Source: an uncultured Desulfobacterales bacterium (GTDB lineage Bacteria > Desulfobacterota > Desulfobacteria > Desulfobacterales > UBA11574). Taken from it: a DNA stretch of 51,790 bases. Below the pieces are notes generated by a model. The model ran no database searches, was not told where the DNA came from, and worked only from the letters and a program-made list of their open reading frames with translations. Below, piece after piece: positions 17,013 to 27,296 of this stretch. Made by a program: the position numbers and the translations under genes. Position 1 is the first letter of the stretch. Every line of letters starts with the position of its first letter. The stretch spans positions 1 through 51,790 of the forward strand of contig CALLDL010000027.1 in assembly GCA_937998305.1 (NCBI GenBank), given 5' to 3'.

Positions 17013-17139
17013 AATAATAAAAACATGTTACGATTTTCATTTGAATTCATTCCGCGTTACCTTGAGAGGCAGGATCTTCTACAAGTAGCAGGGAAATTCA
17101 AATTTAAACTTTATTTAATAACTTGAATATCATTCTAAA

Positions 17140-18273
17140 TCAAGACGTTTTATCATTCGATGCATGTTGCCGGGTTTCTAATTCCGGTGCCGACCGATGG
17201 GTGATGGTAATGTCGCGTTTCGGATAGGGTATCTCAACACCTTGTTCATCAAAACCTGCTTTTATTTTGTCTGTGACATGGGAAATGGTATCCATTCGCT
17301 TTCTGGCATCATCAATCCATACCCTGAGCTGAAGATCCACCGACGATTCTCCAAAGTTTCTCACAACAACCTTTGGGGCCGGCGTTTTTGAAATCCAGTC
17401 TACAGTTTCTGCTACTTTTAAGATTAAATCCTTTGCCTTTTCAATATTCGCATCATATGCAATACCGACGTTGATGCGAACTCTGATATTCGTTGAAATA
17501 ATGGTGTAGTTGACGATATCCCGTTTCATGATTTCATTGTTGGGAATAATGATCACAATATTATCCGTCGTCTTGATCTTGGTAGCCCGCAGACCGATAT
17601 CGATGACATCTCCCCAAGAAGCACTTCCTGCCGGAGCACTCCACACTTCGATCCGGTCACCCACTTCAAACGGCCGATCGATAATCAAAAGCACACCGGC
17701 GATAAGGTTGGACAAGGTGTCTTTGGCGGCAAAGCCGATGGCAATACCGGCCACACCAGCACCTGCAATAAATGGCATAACATTAATGCCAAGAATGTCC
17801 AGTGCCAAAATGCCGGCTGTTGCATAAATGATCGCCCCTGAAAATTTATTGATAAGGTCGAAAATGATATCATCGACTTTGGTTTTTGTTTTGTCGATAA
17901 TATTTTTTTCAAAGTATTCCAGCAGGATTATCAAGAAATCTTTGGCTGGAGATGCCAGGAGTATGATCACGAGTGCATGAAAGATTTTTTCCAAAAGCAA
18001 AACATCGAAAAGTCTGATGAGATAGGTACCGGTGACAAGTATCAGACCATAGAAAAGCGCCTTTCGGGCAACGCTAAAAATCTCGATATTGATTTTAAGA
18101 AAATTGTTTTTTTGGGTCTTTTTCTCAAAAGAAATCAGAATGCGTTTTAATATGACCCAAATAATGTATGATCCAATAATAGCGGTCAAAGCCTTGAACG
18201 ATAGATGAAGGGATGTCGCCTTTATTCCGGATATCTCTGATATCTTATCTATAAAAACAAAAATATGGTCCAT
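17140..18273 (-). CDS. MscS-family mechanosensitive channel
   Basis: 377 residues with about five membrane helices. The pore helix reads GAGVAGIAIGFAAKDTLSNLIAG, then the beta-domain start IIDRPFEVGDRIEV and the C-terminal alpha/beta vestibule end GVEIPYPKRDITI. These proteins open under membrane tension and release solutes at hypo-osmotic shock. GAGGAAATT precedes the ATG. Confidence 0.92.
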   Translation of the reverse strand: MDHIFVFIDKISEISGIKATSLHLSFKALTAIIGSYIIWVILKRILISFEKKTQKNNFLKINIEIFSVARKALFYGLILVTGTYLIRLFDVLLLEKIFHALVIILLASPAKDFLIILLEYFEKNIIDKTKTKVDDIIFDLINKFSGAIIYATAGILALDILGINVMPFIAGAGVAGIAIGFAAKDTLSNLIAGVLLIIDRPFEVGDRIEVWSAPAGSASWGDVIDIGLRATKIKTTDNIVIIIPNNEIMKRDIVNYTIISTNIRVRINVGIAYDANIEKAKDLILKVAETVDWISKTPAPKVVVRNFGESSVDLQLRVWIDDARKRMDTISHVTDKIKAGFDEQGVEIPYPKRDITITHRSAPELETRQHASNDKTS

Positions 18274-18539
18274 AATTTCCTCAATATTGTATTATCTCCT
18301 AAAAACTTATAATTTGAGTTTAGCACCCTTCATTTTTAGCAACGCCTATACAGCGTAGCAGGCCGGGAAAACTTTTTAAGGTAAAATCATATGGATGCAA
18401 AACTTGAGTTAAAGACTAAATCGTTCGCCATTTTACAAATTCATCAAATATGACACTTTGCATTTATCCGTCAAGCCTCCTTTTACTAAATCGCTGAGTA
18501 TCTCACATGGAACAGGAATTAACCATTGAAAGAAAATAC
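18274..18539. other. Intergenic gap between MscS and cotransporter genes
   Basis: 266 bases, AT-rich. It should hold the mscS promoter and the cotransporter gene's 3' end signals. No clear hairpin or box was seen. Confidence 0.3.
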
Positions 18540-21104
18540 CTATGGGTTTTCTAATCCCTTTTTATCCACATCCGGTTTAAAGTCTTTAACTTTTTTGACG
18601 GCATCTTCAAATTGAGCCTTTGCCTTGACTGCCTGGCGAAAGGCTTTTTCAGCCTCCTTATCCGCCTGATCTGCTTCTGATCTCAATTTTAAAAATCGGT
18701 CTTGTTCTTCTTCTGAAATTGGCTTGCTCTCCAGTTCGAGCAGCTTTTCTCTGGCGGATTCGGCGATTTTTCGCGCTTTGATTGATTCTTTTTCGGCTTC
18801 ACCGGCTATTTTCTCGGCATCGTTAAGTGCATCCATGGCTGCCGCCATTTCGCCGGCAGCCCCCTCTTCGGGTTTGACATCAAGTTCGATGTCTTCTGCA
18901 GCCAGAACAAACGCAGTGAGTGGAAGCCGGGGAAGGATTTCCTCCACAGGCGCATTTATAAGGCAGTCTACTTGGTTTCCATATAGGCGAAACGGCAAAA
19001 AAACAATAGCAGCATCCGAGGAATATTCAAAAAGCTTTTTCGTATCGATGTCGGTGATAATGATCGGTTCCGCCTCGATTCTCGCTTCGTTTAGGCTGTG
19101 TTTCAGATCTTCCATAGCTTCCGGACTGTCTTTAGCATAACCGGCAGCCAAAACACGAATTTCAGCTTCTTCCCAAGGCTCGCTGCGAGTGATTAGATAC
19201 GCGAACAGCAGCATTAATCGGCTCGTGGCACCACCCCACCACCAGACATCGATACGCCGTTTCTTAACCGATGCTGTTTGAAACTGTTCCCATTTGTTAT
19301 CATCGGCACCCAAAATCACAATATTTTTCCCTATACCATATGCTGCTTTGAGGTTTCGGATGAAATAACGTTCTCGAAAGGCATCATGAGTTTTCGATTT
19401 TGGATCAAGCCAGTTCAAAAGAATGGTGTTGGCCTTCATCGGTCCGATACCGATCGACTGAATCAATGTGCTTAGAGCGACCTCAGAATCCGAACCAAGA
19501 ACCACCAGGGGAAATGCATCAAAACCTTGCTCGGAAATATCCGATCGAAATTCTTTTTCGGTTTCCTCCTGCATCTTGAGCATCTTCACACCCTTGCCTT
19601 CCAGTATTTTAACAACGGTTGTTAGACCGCTTTTTCCCTCCAGCCATGAGGCAAAACTCAACAACATTGATCTCCTATGGGCATCTTTGGAAAATGCAAG
19701 AATCTGGGGGCGCCAGTCACGATCATGTTCCGGCTCAATATAAGCATTTAAAAGATTCTCTCTGGCACGCTGTAAATAGTAGGATCGACGACTGTCGGCC
19801 CACCTCGCCGGACCGCTTGTTCGTTTGAGATACTGATGAATGGCAAGCAATATGGAAACGGCAATCAGTCCAACCTTAAAATCAATGGCCAGCATTACCA
19901 AAAGACAGGCCAGAAATCCCAAGAGGCTGAGACGCATGTCAAACCATTTGAAATTTGGACGAAAAGAGGGGCTGGCGGTCCGGGCTTCGTAAAAAGTTGC
20001 GTAATTTAGCAATCCATAGGAAATGAGAAAAAACATGGAGACGACACGAGCGATGAGATTCAGTTGCCCTAAACCAATGGTTCCAAGAGCGATGGATGCC
20101 GACAACAGCACCGCACGCCGTGGATTATCTAAAGGGCCATCCCCTTTGGCAAACGGCAGCAGAAAGGGAAAAATTCGATCCGAAGCCAGAGATTGAAGAA
20201 TTCGCGGTGCTCCCAAAAAGGAGGCCATGGCCGATGATAATGTGGCGGCCACTACTCCAGAATCAATCAGAAAGCCAAAACGTGCCACCCGTTTCATTGC
20301 GCTGTAATCTTGGATCATTATCTCCTTGGGAAGAACACCGGCAAACACTATGGCAGCCCCAAAATAAACTATAATCGAGATGCCCACCGCCATAAAAGTT
20401 CCCAGCGGTAAGCTGCTCCCGGGGTTCTTAAGATCTCCGGACATGCTCACCCCTTGTGTAAAACCGGTCACCGCCGGAAAAAAGATGGCAAACAACACCC
20501 AGATATTGAGACTTTCCGCTGGAGGTTTCCAGTTCTCAACCATGGTCGAAAACTCCCAGCGTGGGATACCGCCAACAAAAAAAGACAACAGCGCACCCAC
20601 CAGAAGCACCATGACAACATACTGGAAACGGGTTGCCCAATCGGCACCCAGCCAGGCAAAGATGAACAAAAAGGATATGGCTAAAACTGCTATAATCCTG
20701 GGATTGGCAAATATATTTTTCGGTAGCAGCACCGTCATGGCTTCACCGAATCCAATACAGTAAAAAGCGATTGAAACCGATTGCGCTAAAAATAGAACCA
20801 AACCAATGGCACCTCCGAATTCCGGGCCAAGGGTCCTTGAAATCAAGTAATAATCGCCGCCTCCCTTGACTTTAATATTGGTGGCAATTGCTGACAAAGA
20901 TATGCTGGTCAGAACCGAAATGGCATTGGCGAGGGTGATAATGATCAAAGCGCGTCCGAATCCTGCATTGCCGACCACATAGCCCAGTCGCAAAAATAGA
21001 ATGATGCCCAGAATGGTTAAAACGCTGGGCGTAAAAACACCGGCAAACGTTCCCAGGGTACCTCCTTTTTGGTGGTTTTCGGTCTTGGTACCGATGGTTG
21101 TCAT
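18540..21104 (-). CDS. SLC12/CCC-like cation-chloride cotransporter
   Basis: 854 residues. Residues about 15-430 hold twelve membrane helices of the amino acid/polyamine/organocation superfamily, with GTFAGVFTPSVLTILGIILFLRLGYVVG at the start (quoted in part in the family as the TM1 signature) and KVKGGGDYYLISRTLGPE after TM2, both typical of cation-chloride cotransporters. Residues about 440-760 form a cytosolic regulatory domain as in NKCC/KCC. A final Ala/Glu/Lys-rich coiled coil (about 765-840) is an unusual extension. Bacterial homologues are poorly characterised; coupling to K+ or Na+ with Cl- is inference. Lies among other ion-stress genes. Confidence 0.8.
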   Translation of the reverse strand: MTTIGTKTENHQKGGTLGTFAGVFTPSVLTILGIILFLRLGYVVGNAGFGRALIIITLANAISVLTSISLSAIATNIKVKGGGDYYLISRTLGPEFGGAIGLVLFLAQSVSIAFYCIGFGEAMTVLLPKNIFANPRIIAVLAISFLFIFAWLGADWATRFQYVVMVLLVGALLSFFVGGIPRWEFSTMVENWKPPAESLNIWVLFAIFFPAVTGFTQGVSMSGDLKNPGSSLPLGTFMAVGISIIVYFGAAIVFAGVLPKEIMIQDYSAMKRVARFGFLIDSGVVAATLSSAMASFLGAPRILQSLASDRIFPFLLPFAKGDGPLDNPRRAVLLSASIALGTIGLGQLNLIARVVSMFFLISYGLLNYATFYEARTASPSFRPNFKWFDMRLSLLGFLACLLVMLAIDFKVGLIAVSILLAIHQYLKRTSGPARWADSRRSYYLQRARENLLNAYIEPEHDRDWRPQILAFSKDAHRRSMLLSFASWLEGKSGLTTVVKILEGKGVKMLKMQEETEKEFRSDISEQGFDAFPLVVLGSDSEVALSTLIQSIGIGPMKANTILLNWLDPKSKTHDAFRERYFIRNLKAAYGIGKNIVILGADDNKWEQFQTASVKKRRIDVWWWGGATSRLMLLFAYLITRSEPWEEAEIRVLAAGYAKDSPEAMEDLKHSLNEARIEAEPIIITDIDTKKLFEYSSDAAIVFLPFRLYGNQVDCLINAPVEEILPRLPLTAFVLAAEDIELDVKPEEGAAGEMAAAMDALNDAEKIAGEAEKESIKARKIAESAREKLLELESKPISEEEQDRFLKLRSEADQADKEAEKAFRQAVKAKAQFEDAVKKVKDFKPDVDKKGLENP

Positions 21105-21207
21105 ATGTTCTCCAGCCTGATGAGAATAGATGTTTGGAAGTGTTGAAACCCTGAAGTCACTATCTGCGGTGTTGTCGCCGCATTATTTTAGTTTTACAAC
21201 AACCCTT

Positions 21208-22662
21208 CTATTTTTGTCTCAACAGGATGTGTCGGGTTACCAGGGGTGAAAGGACATAAAGAAACATATACGTTAACGCGACATATCCCAAATAGGGTGT
21301 AAATATGGAAATAATCAGCAATATCATATTAAAGCGACCAAACCAAAAATGCTTGTCCATAAAACGGCCGAGATGCAAATAGCGAATGGGATAAAAATTC
21401 ATTAAAATAGCTGTAAAAATCATTAGACCGAAACAGAAAACACCCCAGTGGCGAGCCCATTCCAAAGATCCTACAACGGCCTGGTTGAACATGATCAATG
21501 GGGCTGCAACCAGTAATGCTGCTGCCGGTGTCGGCATGCCTTTAAAAAATCCGGGAACAGGGGTGCGGTCAAAGGTAAAGTAAACCAGCCGGGCGCCCCC
21601 CATAAGTGCATAGAGTAATGCAACCCATCCAATCGGAAGTTGCCGGATCACGGGATCAGATGTATTTGCAAAAGACAAATAAAACATCCAGGCCGGAACA
21701 ATACAGAAACTGACGGCATCGGCAATGTCATCAAGAATACCGCCAAAGCTGATCCGAGGTATGCGTTCCTGATCGGGCAGGGGCTCTGTCAGGCCCAATT
21801 TTCGGGCCAGGGCTCCGTCGAGTTTGTCGAAAATGGCAGCGCCAATCAAACAAAGATAGGCCTCACGAAAACGATTCTGATAAGCAAAAAGAAGTGCCAG
21901 CAACCCCATCATTGCGTTCATGATGGTCAATGTGTTTGGGAAAAAAGACAAAATGTTTCGCCGTATGCGTTCATCCTCATCACAGATCTCGTCCAGGATA
22001 TAGGTCCCGTATTTCCGACAATATGCGGCGATAGATCCAAAATTTATGATCAAGAAGATGATCTCGATTAAAAACAAAACGCGCAGGGGTAGATTCCCCA
22101 GCCAGGAAATCCAGGTGTAAATCTTGAAATCCGGGCCTCCCGTTACAAAAAAAGCATGCGCATATAAGAGCGTGCCGACCGGAGCCGCCACTATGGTTCT
22201 GAGACGTGTAAACTCTTTTATTTCCGATTCCGGCCCTGCTCGCATGGCGAAAAAACGCATAAAATGGGCAAAATTATCACGAATTAAAACCGTTACGCAA
22301 AGAATCAAAACAAAAATGCTGTGCAACAATTCAGCCTTGGTGCCGGCAGCAGAGGTAAAAAGAAGACGCCACATGGCGCCCACGGCCACCAGTGGGAAAA
22401 TGAGCGAATATACAATCTTGTCCATGACCCGGTCGGCAAGATGCGCCAATGTGGAGTGTAGCTGAAAACGGGTGGCCAGCCATCCGTCGATCAGGTCAAA
22501 GCACATAGAAATAAGAAGCAGCATCACCCCCAAGGTGTAGAGCATCGGGTTGCGGGTCCACATGACCGCAAAGGCGCAAAGCATACCGCCAAAAACAAGC
22601 GGGGGCCTACCGTAAACCAGCAATGCTGAAAATTTTCTCTGAAAATTGAGTGTTGCCGACAT
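21208..22662 (-). CDS. Tandem CDP-alcohol phosphatidyltransferase fusion
   Basis: 484 residues with two complete CDP-alcohol phosphatidyltransferase domains. Domain 1 (about 10-190): D56-x2-D59-G60, R65, D77-x3-D81, resembling PgsA-like enzymes but with the motif glycine replaced by A73. Domain 2 (about 235-480): D279-x2-D282-G283-x2-A286-R287 and G307-x3-D311-x3-D315, with the PssA-like lead-in FPNTLTIMNAMMGLLALLFA; the AR-to-G spacing is longer than usual. Such enzymes join CDP-diacylglycerol to serine, glycerol phosphate or inositol in the inner membrane. Products of the two halves cannot be assigned. Confidence 0.85.
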   Translation of the reverse strand: MSATLNFQRKFSALLVYGRPPLVFGGMLCAFAVMWTRNPMLYTLGVMLLLISMCFDLIDGWLATRFQLHSTLAHLADRVMDKIVYSLIFPLVAVGAMWRLLFTSAAGTKAELLHSIFVLILCVTVLIRDNFAHFMRFFAMRAGPESEIKEFTRLRTIVAAPVGTLLYAHAFFVTGGPDFKIYTWISWLGNLPLRVLFLIEIIFLIINFGSIAAYCRKYGTYILDEICDEDERIRRNILSFFPNTLTIMNAMMGLLALLFAYQNRFREAYLCLIGAAIFDKLDGALARKLGLTEPLPDQERIPRISFGGILDDIADAVSFCIVPAWMFYLSFANTSDPVIRQLPIGWVALLYALMGGARLVYFTFDRTPVPGFFKGMPTPAAALLVAAPLIMFNQAVVGSLEWARHWGVFCFGLMIFTAILMNFYPIRYLHLGRFMDKHFWFGRFNMILLIISIFTPYLGYVALTYMFLYVLSPLVTRHILLRQK

Positions 22663-22793
22663 GCCTTCTTTTTTCTGTTGATATTTAAGGAAGTTCGAGT
22701 CTTAATGAACATGTTTGTTGCTCCGTTATATTATTCTCCACCCTTTGTTCAGTCAACCTAAATAATATGTTATAAGCATCCTATTTCTAAAAA

Positions 22794-22821
22794 TTGACAT
22801 TTAAAAATTTTAGGTTATACT
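22794..22821 (+). promoter_or_regulatory. Sigma-70 promoter for the second mscS gene
   Basis: TTGACA (22794-22799), a 16-base spacer, TATACT (22816-22821). Both hexamers are near consensus, and the predicted leader to the gene at 22918 is about 90 bases. Confidence 0.65.
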
Positions 22822-22917
22822 TATTCGAAGAAATTAACATTGATTTTATAATGTTGAATCCATTCTCCCGGAAGCCGCTTTAATGTTGAACAATCTTCAT
22901 ATGATGTAGGGTAAAAA

Positions 22918-24342
22918 ATGTATTTAAGATTGAAGTCTGTTTTAAGAACCCTCCTTTACTTTAGCATTATTTTCTGGGTACTGTCATCCGGTAGTCCTTT
23001 CGCCAAACCCGTTGCAAAGGGAGAGAGCCCTAAGGAATCTGTTTCAACCCAGACCGCCCAGACAAGCAAAAACAAGATAGATTCCCCTCAGGTCCATGCC
23101 GAAAAGAACGAAACCCACACCTCAAAAGAAACGGCCGTTGACAAAGCCGGCCAAAGAATTGGACAGCGTATCGACAAATTCAGTGATGCAGCATCTTCAA
23201 AACTTGGTAAATGGATAGATACCGAAGTTTTCTTAGGAATTACCTGGTTAAAACTGCTCTTTTGTCTTTTGTTGACCTTTCTGGTGATCCTTTTCGAGCG
23301 GATGCTTAGATGGGTGATCAATATTGCCATTCGAAAGACACCGCCGCATGAAAATATCATCTCATGGAGAAAGCAATTTCTGGAATCTCTCTCCAGGCCC
23401 CTTTCCCTGTTTGTCTGGTCGTACGGGATTTACGGCGCCTTATCACCCTTGTACATCCACTTCCATACAAAAACCGGAGAAAACCTGGTACATCTGGTGG
23501 CCCAGAAGGCTGCATATGTCGGTGCAACCATCGCCATTTTTTGGTTTATCCTCCGTCTGGTAGGGATCTTGGACGTATATCTGAAAAGATGGGCTGCTGC
23601 TACCGAAAGCACCATCGACGACATGTTGGTTCCCATTGTCGGCAAAACGATTCGCCTGTTTATTATTCTCATCGGTGCTATGATCATCATTCAGAATATG
23701 ACCGGGCTTAAAATAGGCCCCTTGCTGGCCTCTCTGGGCATCGGCGGTCTGGCCGTGGCCCTGGCTGCCAAAGATTCCATCGCTAACTTTTTCGGAACAC
23801 TCACTATCCTTTTCGACAAACCGTTTCAGGTGGGCCAACGAATCACCATTGACAAATATGACGGGACCGTTGAAAACGTCGGCTTTAGGAGTACCCAAAT
23901 ACGAACACTTACCGGTCATCTGGTGACCATTCCCAATGAAAAGCTGGTTAACTCTTCTGTGGAAAACATCGGCGAACGGCCCCATATCAGATGGTTAACC
24001 AATATCGGAATCACCTATGATACCCCGCCGGACAAAGTTGAAAAGGCCGTCCAAATCATCCGGGAAATTCTGGAAAATCACGAAGGGATGAAGGAAGATT
24101 TTCCGCCCCGAGTCTTTTTTAACGGCTTCAACGACTGGAGTCTCAACATTATGGTAATTATATGGTATCATCCGCCCAATTATTGGGATTATCAGGAATG
24201 GCTGCAAAAAATCTGCCTTGAAATCATGCGCCGGTTTGAAGCTGAGGATATCGATTTTGCCTTTCCGTCCCGCACAATCTACGTTGCCAACGACGATAAA
24301 CGCCAACTTAAATTAAAAATGCTCAAAGGTGAAAAATCCTGA
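22918..24342 (+). CDS. MscS-family mechanosensitive channel with signal peptide
   Basis: 474 residues. An N-terminal signal peptide and a polar periplasmic stretch (about 35-95, low complexity) precede four membrane helices (about 100-280). Pore helix ASLGIGGLAVALAAKDSIANFFG, then LFDKPFQVGQRITID and the C-terminal IDFAFPSRTIYV. Paralogue of the MscS gene at 17140 but of a different subfamily. Releases solutes on membrane stretch. Confidence 0.92.
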   Translation: MYLRLKSVLRTLLYFSIIFWVLSSGSPFAKPVAKGESPKESVSTQTAQTSKNKIDSPQVHAEKNETHTSKETAVDKAGQRIGQRIDKFSDAASSKLGKWIDTEVFLGITWLKLLFCLLLTFLVILFERMLRWVINIAIRKTPPHENIISWRKQFLESLSRPLSLFVWSYGIYGALSPLYIHFHTKTGENLVHLVAQKAAYVGATIAIFWFILRLVGILDVYLKRWAAATESTIDDMLVPIVGKTIRLFIILIGAMIIIQNMTGLKIGPLLASLGIGGLAVALAAKDSIANFFGTLTILFDKPFQVGQRITIDKYDGTVENVGFRSTQIRTLTGHLVTIPNEKLVNSSVENIGERPHIRWLTNIGITYDTPPDKVEKAVQIIREILENHEGMKEDFPPRVFFNGFNDWSLNIMVIIWYHPPNYWDYQEWLQKICLEIMRRFEAEDIDFAFPSRTIYVANDDKRQLKLKMLKGEKS

Positions 24343-24370
24343 TCTTTTTCTATCGGAAAGGAATGACGTT

Positions 24371-24484
24371 ATGCCGAGATTTATTAAAAGACAACTTAAG
24401 AAGGCGGGAGCATCTCCGGGAACACTGGTTCATGTTGGTGAACAAAAGGCTGACGCTGAATTCCAAACTTTCCTGTTATGCTAA
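24371..24484 (+). pseudogene. corA: 5' remnant of corA (Mg/Co transporter)
   Basis: A 37-codon frame starts MPRFIKRQLKKAGASPGT and continues LVHVGEQKAD, which matches the conserved N-terminus of bacterial CorA (MPRFIKK..KAG..PGTLVHIGE). It then loses similarity and stops. AAAGGA lies before the ATG, and the gene follows mscS by 28 bases. The rest of corA (about 300 codons, including GMN) is absent. A deletion between this stub and the sdh operon is the simplest explanation. Confidence 0.6.
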
Positions 24485-24604
24485 AAAATGAGCAGCCTTT
24501 CCCGGGTTCGATCTTTGTTATTTGTCTCTAAACCTAATGAAAAACAAATTTAATAATTCAGGTTAGGTGGCCTGGAATTTTTTAAAATCCATAACGGTTG
24601 TGTA

Positions 24605-25369
24605 TTACATGACTGCAGAGCCGATCCCGGCCTTGAAAAATTCCCGGTTCATTCGGGCGATATTGGAGATGGAAATCTCCTTGGGGCATTCTGCTTCACA
24701 TTCTCTTTCATTAGAACAGTTGCCAAAGCAGAGTTCGTCCATTTTTCGAACCATGGCCAGGGCCCGCTGGGCGGCTTCGGGTCTTCCCTGCGGAAGCAGG
24801 GCAAGTTGGGAAATCTTTGCCCCGGCAAAAAGCATGGCCGAAGCATTGGGGCATGATGCAACACAGGCGCCACATCCGATACAAGCAGCAGCATCCATTG
24901 CTTTTTCCGCGATTTCCTGGGAAATCGGTATGGCATTGGCATCCGGGGCGCCCCCGGTGTTTACAGAAATATATCCCCCTGCAACGATGATCTCATCAAA
25001 TGCGCTGCGATCCACAGCAAGATCCTTTAAAATGGGAAATGCCTTGGCACGCCAGGGCTCGATGACGATGGTATCACCATTGGAAAAATACCGCATGTGA
25101 AGCTGGCACAGTGTGGTCCCTTCTTCCGGGCCGTGTGCCCGGCCGTTGACCACAGCGCCGCACATGCCGCATATCCCCTCCCGACAGTCGTGATCAAATG
25201 CAATGGGATCTCTGCCGTCAAGGGTCAGCTGTTCGTTAACCACATCGATCATTTCCAAAAAGGACATGTCTGTTGAGATATTGGCGGCATGATAGGTTTC
25301 AAAACCGCCTTTCACCCCGGCGCTTTTTTGGCGCCAGACGTTTAAAGTGATGTTTATGCTTTTGGTCAC
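24605..25369 (-). CDS. sdhB: Succinate dehydrogenase/fumarate reductase iron-sulfur subunit
   Basis: 254 residues. [2Fe-2S] ligands C62, C67, C70 and C88 ([10 protein letters not shown], then TTLCQL), followed by [12 protein letters not shown] and [16 protein letters not shown] for the [4Fe-4S] and [3Fe-4S] clusters. The non-classical sequence resembles Bacteroidetes/delta-proteobacterial menaquinone-linked enzymes. Starts GTG at 25369 with AAAGGAG upstream, overlapping the sdhA stop by four bases (GTGA). Carries electrons between FAD and cytochrome b at the inner membrane. Confidence 0.95.
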   Translation of the reverse strand: MTKSINITLNVWRQKSAGVKGGFETYHAANISTDMSFLEMIDVVNEQLTLDGRDPIAFDHDCREGICGMCGAVVNGRAHGPEEGTTLCQLHMRYFSNGDTIVIEPWRAKAFPILKDLAVDRSAFDEIIVAGGYISVNTGGAPDANAIPISQEIAEKAMDAAACIGCGACVASCPNASAMLFAGAKISQLALLPQGRPEAAQRALAMVRKMDELCFGNCSNERECEAECPKEISISNIARMNREFFKAGIGSAVM

Positions 25370-27276
25370 TTGTAACTCCTTTGTGTTAATTCGACATTTT
25401 CAAAAACCAGCGGTTCCTTGTGGCGTCCGGGCTCCGTGTCATCCCCTTTATATTCCCATGCAGCCACATGACAAAAATTCTCATCATCACGCATGGCCTC
25501 TTGTTCCTCGGTCTGGTGGGCTTCGTTGAAGTGACCACCGCAGGATTCTTTACGTTCAAAGGCATCCATAACCAAAAGTTCTGCAAACTCGAGGAAATCG
25601 GCCACCCGCCCGGCCCGTTCCAGACTCTGGTTAAAGTCTTCTGACAAGCCGGGAACAAGTGCATTTTTCCAGAACTCTTCTCGAAGTTCCTGGATCAATT
25701 TTCTGGCTTTTAGAAGTCCGTCATCGTTTCTGGACATGCCGCAGTATTCCCAAAGGATGTTACCCAACTCACGGTGAAAGTCATCCACCGTCCGTTTTCC
25801 GTTAATGGACAGCAGCTTGCCGGTCTGCTCGTTGACATATTGGGTCGCTTCTTTAAACGCCGAATGATCGGTGGTCACTTCTGTATGGTCCATCTGTGCG
25901 AGATAGCCGCCGATGGTATATGGAATAACAAAGTATCCGTCCGCCAGTCCCTGCATCAATGCACTGGCACCCAGACGGTTGGCACCATGGTCGGAAAAGT
26001 TGGCTTCTCCCAAAACAAAAAGCCCCGGTAATGTACTCATGAGGTTGTAATCCACCCATAGGCCGCCCATAACATAATGAATTGCCGGATAGATCATCAT
26101 CGGATCTTCATAAGGGTTTGATGCAGTAATCTTTTCATACATTTGGAAAAGGTTGCCGTATTTTTGGGCGATGACGTCTTTTCCGTCTCTTCTGATGGCG
26201 TCCTTAAAATCAAGATACACCGCAAACCCTGTCTCGCCGACACCCTTTCCCATATCGCACTGGGCTTTGGCATTTCGCGATGCCACGTCCCTTGGGACCA
26301 GGTTGCCGAAACTCGGGTATTTTCTTTCAAGATAATAATTTCTTTCAGATTCGGGAATCTGGTTCGGCGGTCGTTTGTCTCCGGTCGCTTTCGGCACCCA
26401 GACGCGACCGTCGTTCCGCAAACTTTCACTCATAAGCGTCAGTTTGGATTGGTAGGTTCCATGTACGGGAATGCATGTCGGGTGAATCTGCGTATAACAC
26501 GGATTGGCGAAAAAAGCGCCTTTTTTATAGGCCCGATACGTTGCACTCACATTGGATGCCATGGCATTGGTTGAAAGGTAAAAGACATTGCCATATCCAC
26601 CGGTGCACATGACCACTGCATCGGCGGCGTGGCTTTCGATGTCGCCGGTAACCAGATTTCTTACAACAACGCCCCTTACCTGTCCGTTGATGACCACCAA
26701 ATCCAGCATTTCCCGGCGAGGGAACAGGGTGACCTGGCCGGCCCCCACCTGTCGCATCAATGAGCTGTATGCTCCTAATAGAAGCTGCTGCCCGGTCTGG
26801 CCCCTGGCGTAAAACGTTCTGGAAACCTGAGCACCACCAAAGCTTCGATTGGCCAGGAGCCCGCCGTATTCGCGCGCAAAGGGAATCCCCTGGGCAACAC
26901 AATGGTCGATAATATGATTGCTCACCTGGGCGAGGCGATAAACATTGGCTTCTCTGGCTCTGAAATCACCGCCCTTGATGGTATCGTAAAAAAGGCGCCA
27001 GATACTGTCGCCGTCATTCTGATAGTTTTTGGCAGCATTGATTCCGCCCTGGTCGGCAATGCTGTGGGCCCGCCGCGGGCTGTCCTGGATGCAAAAATTT
27101 TTTACGTAGTAGCCGAGTTCGGCCAGCGAAGCAGCAGCCGACCCGCCGGCAAGACCCGTACCCACCACAATAATATTATATTTTCTTTTGTTGGCCGGAT
27201 TAACCAGTTTGAGTTCAAAACGGTGTTTATCCCATTTTTCTGAAAGGGGGCCTGAAGGAATTTTTGCGTCAAGCAT
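25366..27276 (-). CDS. sdhA: Succinate dehydrogenase/fumarate reductase flavoprotein subunit
   Basis: 636 residues from the ATG at 27276, which has AAGGAG nine bases before it; an upstream ATG at 27303 lies inside the repeat element and has no ribosome site. FAD-binding [18 protein letters not shown], the histidine for covalent FAD in [15 protein letters not shown], and the catalytic-region text [15 protein letters not shown] are visible. Interconverts succinate and fumarate, used by complete oxidisers in the TCA cycle. Middle gene of sdhCAB. Confidence 0.96.
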   Translation of the reverse strand: MLDAKIPSGPLSEKWDKHRFELKLVNPANKRKYNIIVVGTGLAGGSAAASLAELGYYVKNFCIQDSPRRAHSIADQGGINAAKNYQNDGDSIWRLFYDTIKGGDFRAREANVYRLAQVSNHIIDHCVAQGIPFAREYGGLLANRSFGGAQVSRTFYARGQTGQQLLLGAYSSLMRQVGAGQVTLFPRREMLDLVVINGQVRGVVVRNLVTGDIESHAADAVVMCTGGYGNVFYLSTNAMASNVSATYRAYKKGAFFANPCYTQIHPTCIPVHGTYQSKLTLMSESLRNDGRVWVPKATGDKRPPNQIPESERNYYLERKYPSFGNLVPRDVASRNAKAQCDMGKGVGETGFAVYLDFKDAIRRDGKDVIAQKYGNLFQMYEKITASNPYEDPMMIYPAIHYVMGGLWVDYNLMSTLPGLFVLGEANFSDHGANRLGASALMQGLADGYFVIPYTIGGYLAQMDHTEVTTDHSAFKEATQYVNEQTGKLLSINGKRTVDDFHRELGNILWEYCGMSRNDDGLLKARKLIQELREEFWKNALVPGLSEDFNQSLERAGRVADFLEFAELLVMDAFERKESCGGHFNEAHQTEEQEAMRDDENFCHVAAWEYKGDDTEPGRHKEPLVFENVELTQRSYK

Positions 27277-27296
27277 GATGGTTATCTCCTTATCCG

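Noticed and set aside
24501-24515. CCCGGGTTCGATC, resembling a tRNA T-loop
   Set aside because: No matching stem, acceptor arm or anticodon arm could be built around it.
24567-25100. 177-codon plus-strand frame antisense to sdhB
   Set aside because: Shadow of the sdhB gene; composition reflects the complement of conserved cysteine motifs.
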